NCBI RefSeq assembly: GCF_046630445.1
Contig: NC_092337.1
Coordinates: 192,719,001 to 192,783,000, forward strand
Length of the DNA stretch: 64,000 bases
Reading direction: 5' to 3'
Source of the DNA: Rutidosis leptorrhynchoides
Lineage: Eukaryota; Streptophyta; Magnoliopsida; Asterales; Asteraceae
Part shown: positions 61,068 to 64,000 of the stretch, piece after piece
How positions within the stretch are numbered: position 1 is the first letter of the stretch
How the letters are laid out: each line of letters opens with the position of its first letter
Notes under the pieces: model-generated
What the model saw: only the letters and a program-made list of their open reading frames with translations
What the model was told of the DNA's origin: nothing
The model's database searches: none
Made by a program: the position numbers and the translations under genes

Positions 61068-64000
61068 AGAAATTATATGTATATTTTATATATTTTGAAA
61101 TAAAAATAAATCTTTCCGTGCTAAGCTATTGTGTGTGAATCTTAACTACTCGGTTAATTCATATTACAAATATGCAATAATGTACGTCCTTCGGCCGCAA
61201 CTTAACCAGCGTTAACTACAATCTCTGTCGCAATTCAACAAATTCCAATTCATAATAAATCAAGTATATATTTGATTTTACACTTTCATCATCGATGTAC
61301 CCGAAACTTTTCAGATAACATCATTCGTACTTTGCGAAATTCACAAGAATTCCACGAACCGAACATCATACATCAACAAATAACGAAGTATTGATTCATA
61401 ATTTCAATGGCGTAAAAGTTATGTACTTTTTAAAGCCTTTAGGGATTATTCAATTCTAGTTTCAACCGTAAATCAAATGAGTTTAATTTAACATTAACTC
61501 ATTAAATCTATGTTACATCTGAAGAAAATATACATATATATATTTTCATAAAGACTGTAATAAAATTCTTTTGTACAAAATATTAATTGTGAAATTTTTT
61601 TTAACGGGTATTTAATACCCGAGAGATATATAAATTCACAATTAATATATTACATTCTTCGAATCTGATTCAGCAAATCATCCATTATACTCCCTACTTT
61701 CACAACAATATACATTCTTTTATAGAAATCAAAACAACCATACTCATTCAAAATTTAATTACATATTCTGATTTTGAAATCTCAAAAATTCAACTTGAGA
61801 TATGACCAAAATCATCACTCTTAGATCCTTACATCTTTCACAAGCTATATTTTGACTTCAAAACTGTGTTAGAACATCAAATGTATGTTAACGATTACAA
61901 TCTGTGTTCAAACCCTTCGAAAATTTCTGAAGACACTTCGAATGATGAGCAATCGAGATGATGATCCAACCACATGTTACCCACAGTTATGTACCTGAAA
62001 AACTCTTGAAACCAAAGTAAAAGTTTAAACAACGTATCCGCGTCAGATTCTTTAGCATTTATTAGCAAAAATAACTTTACGACTCCTATTCAAAGTAGCC
62101 AGTTTTGTCACAGCTCCAGCAAGTCAACTTCGACTTTTCAGTCAGACTAACCTTATTATAACCTTGAGATATACACCATCGTTACCAGGGAACCATTTAC
62201 ATTCCACCACATTATTAACAGATGTATCAACAACTTCATTACCCTTTGACTTTAGCCTCTCCAAAAAGTCATTATAATTATTCATTGAAACCCCATCATT
62301 TACTCATTCGCATCTTGTAATGAGAATTTCCATACGAATCATTGGGAATTAGCAATCAGTATTTTGAAATCTCGCAGTATGTCTACGCCAACAGTTATAT
62401 GTGTATATATAACGTCTATCTTCTGGATTTAATTTGAATGTGAAGATTCTGAAAAACACTTCGAACTACGAATTGGTTCTCCGAAAATGGAAAAATACTG
62501 ATGAAGCAGCAAAAAAACTATAAACGACCTTAACAGTAAAAATTTGATGATAATGAATAGGTGTGCTTGCAAAGCGCAGAAAAAGAGAAGTCTTGGAACT
62601 GGAAAACGGATTGAGCAAAGTAGGAAGGAGGCTGTGGACAAATTACAAAGACTGAACCTGACTTCAAAGGATCCAAATAATTCAGTATCTGCTGAAGTCA
62701 TTAACGAATACCTTGCTCCTGACTCTAAACCCCTGCGGACAATATTCTTCATCATCCTCTGATATTAGAAATTCTAAAATATCATCATATCTTTCATTAT
62801 AAATATCCTCCATATTTCTGAAGATATTAATTTTTCTTATTTGAAATCATTTACCTCTTCGCACTATCTGTATTACATCATAAAAGAAACTATTTTAGTT
62901 TCTAAATTCTGAAACATTCAAGTTTAAAATAGGAATATTTTGAAGTAGTGTTGGGAACTGAAGCATGAATTAGTATAATATAATGACACTTGATCAATGT
63001 GATTATATTACAGTAAGTCATGCTGAGTTTCTAAATGGAACGTGATGATTCACAGATCATAACATCATCATGTGCCATGTTATACGACTCTTGTATTCTA
63101 TTTAACCTCTAAAATATCAAGAAAATATTTCTTGATGATTCGGCCTTTTCCAAGGTATTTTAGTAATTTGACAAGTCAAGATCGTGCCATCACAATTTCC
63201 TTCCTAGAACATTAACAATGTTCATTTCGAAATTCGTATCTGTGAATTCTGGACCATTACAAGCGGTGCTTAATCGCAAGAAGAAGAAACGAAAGGACAA
63301 AACTTCGAAATAGAAATTGGGGTATAAATTGCAGCAAATAAAAGAGAGCATTAACTGTGAATGATAATGATTATAGAAGACAGAAGCAGAGACTTTGAAA
63401 TATAAGGGAACATATAAAGCCCAACGACAAACCAGAAATTATAAACCATATATATCGATGCATATAGCAATATAAAGACACGGGAGAACTAGGAACACTA
63501 TAAACCCAAGAGTATAGTAGAAGTAAATAGATTCTTCTGGCGGTAGATGAAAAAAAAAAGAAGAATGACCGATATGAAAGTTAGAAGTATATCGAGAATC
63601 AGAACTGGATGGAGCATATTGATGAATACTTTAAAATATGAGTTGAGGGGGAAAGAATAGAAGGTGATGAAATATGACTAGGAACTTAGAAATCAACAGA
63701 TTTAACTCACACAATGGCAGAATAAGTGAATCAAACCCTCTAGTGAATAGGTTAAGTTTTTTTTTTGATTAATTTAGTCAAACCACAACTAAATCAAGTG
63801 TGATTAGATCAACACCTAGAGCTATTATTCACCACCTGGGTGATTTGGACTGAGAGAGAATCGAAGGAGCTCACTAGATCTGAGTGTGTGTAACAAATGA
63901 GAGGCTTAACCTAAAATGAAGAACATAAGACTTTATATACCCCTGCTGTTGACACACCCATACGATTCATTAATCACACGTACGAGTTGGCTTCATCAAC
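61068..64000 (+). other. Non-coding internal region of the right-hand element
   Basis: AT-rich without recognisable protease, RT or integrase. A segment at about 61386-61490 resembles 60700-60830 in diverged form, a partial internal duplication. A 72-codon frame at 62544-62762 (RSLGTGKRIEQSRKEAV, NLTSKDPNNSVSAEVINEYL) is basic at its start and helix-like, but I recognise no family; an antisense frame covers the same bases. From about 63700 the texture changes (ending in TTAATCACACGTACGAGTTG), perhaps the edge of another element. Confidence 0.4.

Larger units (their letters stand above)
56167..64000 (+). mobile_element. Ty3/gypsy-type element with 3.5 kb LTR, 3' end outside window
   Basis: The 5' LTR is 56167-59690, the tRNA-Met primer site 59693-59704, a broken gag-like frame 60129-61067, followed by about 2.9 kb without recognisable pol. 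No 3' LTR appears before the window ends. It seems to be inserted in the LTR at 54065-56166. The lack of RT and integrase suggests a non-autonomous element, unless pol lies further right. Confidence 0.8.

Noticed and set aside
62429-62762. Overlapping sense and antisense frames as genes
   Set aside because: Both are short, overlap almost fully, and lie within a non-coding internal region of a retrotransposon.

Overview
The window is nuclear DNA of a flowering plant, AT-rich and made almost entirely of nested, mostly decayed LTR retrotransposons. One clear host gene is present: an intact three-exon flavanone 3-hydroxylase (F3H, naringenin 3-dioxygenase) at 39918-42928. The F3H protein and the retrotransposon types (several repeat stretches resemble ones I recall as abundant in daisy-family genomes) suggest Asteraceae; this is inference, not proof. 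No bacterial, organellar, rRNA, tRNA or CRISPR features were seen.

Layout. 1-1626: end of an LTR on the minus strand, running off the left edge. 2550-37353: one large minus-strand Ty1/copia element with Sirevirus-like traits (tRNA-Met primer site, 313-315 bp LTRs, coiled-coil gag-like protein, repeated polypurine boxes). It has been split by three later insertions: (i) 4371-12129, a plus-strand Tat/Athila-like element with three LTRs of exactly 1634 bp, two internal copies and a perfect AAAAC target duplication; (ii) 13538-24418, a minus-strand Ty3/gypsy chromovirus-like element with 3.1 kb LTRs and a broken pol; (iii) 27719-36431, a plus-strand Ty3/gypsy element with two 2378 bp LTRs, a nearly continuous gag and a ruined pol. 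Without them the host element is about 7.4 kb and shows no pol.

37354-49300 is the only gene-bearing stretch. F3H has a 1865 bp first intron holding a 946 bp inverted-repeat element (9-bp target duplication), which itself holds a 310 bp hAT-type MITE (8-bp duplication). About 0.4 kb downstream lies a probable non-autonomous Helitron of up to 4.7 kb, then a fold-back element, a small ORF of uncertain status and a minus-strand tRNA-derived SINE.

49829-64000 is again retrotransposon territory: a copia LTR with an RNase H remnant, a long TA microsatellite, an inverted gypsy LTR fragment, a diverged LTR of the same family as (iii), and a gypsy element with a 3.5 kb 5' LTR, a primer site and a 312-codon gag-like frame broken by four stops. 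Its 3' LTR lies outside the window.

The genes do not form a working system beyond F3H, which acts in flavonoid and anthocyanin synthesis. The unusual content is structural: the three-LTR element, the nested MITEs in a metabolic gene, an iterated short motif in the copia leader, and paired GC-rich words shared by otherwise unrelated LTRs. I found no convincing new biological system.
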